From Pelotomaculum sp. PtaB.Bin104 (GTDB taxonomy: Bacteria > Bacillota > Desulfotomaculia > Desulfotomaculales > Pelotomaculaceae): a stretch of DNA of 64,000 nt. The position numbers and the translations under genes are program-made. The stretch is from assembly GCA_002067205.1 (NCBI GenBank), contig MVQL01000244.1, positions 186,001 to 250,000 of the forward strand, read 5' to 3'. Of this stretch, positions 63,380 through 64,000 are shown piece after piece. The notes under the pieces are model-generated. The model was not told the DNA's origin, searched no databases, and saw nothing but the letters and a program-made list of their open reading frames with translations. Each line of letters opens with the position of its first letter. Positions within the stretch are counted from its first letter, which is position 1.

Positions 63380-63859
63380 TCAAATCCGGTGAATAGACGG
63401 AAATATTCCCTTTTCGTTAATTTCCAGGATCCCGTAACTGGGACGCGCTTGGTCAAGAGGCCGGCTAATGCTGCCGGGGTTGAACAGGAGCACGCCCTCC
63501 AAGTTGATTATTACCGCCTCGTGGGTATGGCCGTAAACCACTGCCTCAGCCCCGCATACCCTGGCCGCGTCCAGCAGCTTCTGCTGTGACAATGGGGTTT
63601 TCGCCCCCGTTAGGTGGCCGTGGACAAGCAGGAGGCGCCTGCCGCACAGCTCAAATACCTCCTCAGCAGGCCCTTCAAGATCTAAGTCACAATTCCCCAG
63701 CACTGCTTTTACCGGCACAGCGGCATCAGCTGCCAGCTTTATTCCGTCGCTGCGATAATCTCCAGCATGTACGATATAATTTACCTGCCTAGTGAGCTGC
63801 AGGGCCCTGCGGGCATTGGCAAGCTGGCCGTGGCTGTCGCTAAACACTGCAACCTTGAT
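63380..63859 (-). CDS. YfcE/MJ0936-type metallophosphodiesterase, apparent ATC start
   Basis: About 159 residues. Two-metal phosphoesterase motifs: SDSHG, HAGDYRSDG, GNCD, HGH and YGHTHEA. The first canonical start, GTG 63847, gives MFSDSHG and removes the first beta strand. The frame upstream reads KVAV, the expected strand, back to ATC at 63857-63859. AAGGAGG lies 7-8 nt before that ATC and about 19 nt before the GTG. No ATG, GTG or TTG is available between. The ribosome site lies in the last codons of rdgB, whose stop is 2 nt before the ATC. Confidence 0.85.
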   Translation of the reverse strand: MKVAVFSDSHGQLANARRALQLTRQVNYIVHAGDYRSDGIKLAADAAVPVKAVLGNCDLDLEGPAEEVFELCGRRLLLVHGHLTGAKTPLSQQKLLDAARVCGAEAVVYGHTHEAVIINLEGVLLFNPGSISRPLDQARPSYGILEINEKGIFPSIHRI

Positions 63860-63861
63860 TA

Positions 63862-64000
63862 TTATCCCTCCTTATCCTCATTACTTAATCGCGCTAATAT
63901 TTCCCGCGCGCCGGCAAGCGCCCGGCCACGGTGACTGATTTGATTTTTTAGCTCAAGATCAATTTCAGCAAAGGTTTTACCATACTCCGGCAGGTAAAAC
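63862..64000 (-). CDS. rdgB: Non-canonical purine NTP pyrophosphatase RdgB/HAM1, C-terminal part
   Basis: The last 45 codons or so, cut by the window edge. The frame reads [19 protein letters not shown], then [11 protein letters not shown], matching the conserved C-terminus of ITPases (PEYGKTFAE, then NxISHRxRAL). Removes dITP and XTP from the nucleotide pool. Stop TAA at 63862-63864. Usually paired with a YfcE-like phosphodiesterase gene in Firmicutes, as here. Confidence 0.9.
   Translation of the reverse strand, partial: FYLPEYGKTFAEIDLELKNQISHRGRALAGAREILARLSNEDKEG

Noticed and set aside
1-64000. CRISPR arrays, insertion sequences, integrases, rRNA genes or phage modules
   Set aside because: No repeat-spacer pattern, transposase motif or rRNA sequence was seen anywhere in the window.

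Overview
The window reads as chromosome of an anaerobic, spore-forming Gram-positive bacterium of the Peptococcaceae (Desulfotomaculum/Pelotomaculum) type. This is inferred from gene content: SpoVK and CotF-type coat proteins, an lexA/spoVK/hfq/miaA/mutL neighbourhood, LL-diaminopimelate aminotransferase, ferredoxin-linked 2-oxoacid oxidoreductases, the lower benzoyl-CoA pathway and a methylmalonyl-CoA transcarboxylase. No rRNA, CRISPR array, transposase or prophage was seen.

Region 1 (1-16.6 kb) is an aromatic-acid module, almost all on the minus strand. In transcription order it runs SDR dehydrogenase, DUF35-paired thiolase, 6-oxocyclohexene-carbonyl-CoA hydrolase (oah), cyclohexadiene-carbonyl-CoA hydratase (dch), 6-hydroxycyclohexene-carbonyl-CoA dehydrogenase (had) and a biotin-type carboxyltransferase. 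Together these could carry dienoyl-CoA to 3-oxopimelyl-CoA, glutaryl-CoA and on towards crotonyl-CoA. A divergent GAF histidine kinase and NarL-type regulator sit beside it. Then come a gamma-carbonic-anhydrase-like protein, iorAB, and a two-gene BcrC/BcrB-like dehydratase/reductase pair with no activator gene.

Region 2 (16.6-29.6 kb) is C3/C4 and acyl-CoA metabolism: malic enzyme, an amidohydrolase, an NDP-forming acyl-CoA synthetase, a Zn phospholipase-C-like protein, korBCD without korA, a transcarboxylase-like set (5S, biotin carrier, small subunit, 12S) and two-subunit fumarase. This fits the methylmalonyl-CoA route used by propionate-oxidising or propionate-forming relatives.

Region 3 (29.7-42.1 kb) is housekeeping: lexA, a LysR regulator, an aluminium-resistance/methionine-gamma-lyase-like enzyme, spoVK, hfq, miaA, a methyltransferase, mutL, htrA, tcdA and dapL. 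The LexA protein lacks both the Ala-Gly cleavage site and the catalytic serine.

Region 4 (42.1-64 kb) is mixed: a surface-type copper-amine-oxidase-N protein broken by TGA, a leucine-rich-repeat protein with a dockerin, a second NDP-forming acyl-CoA synthetase, phosphatases, ptb-buk, a clpB/dnaJ/hsp20 stress cluster, coat proteins, acetyl-CoA synthetase, a NifU-like protein with in-frame TGA exactly at a cluster-binding Cys codon, a Dam-type methylase, three tRNAs, a YfcE-type phosphodiesterase and the 3' end of rdgB.

Three observations stand out. (1) The NifU-like gene is a candidate selenoprotein. (2) At least four genes (SDR, amidohydrolase, fumarase alpha, YfcE-type) have conserved N-termini and Shine-Dalgarno sequences but no ATG/GTG/TTG, and appear to start at ATT, ATC or ATA. 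(3) LexA looks non-cleavable. Everything here is read by eye; no search or folding program was run.
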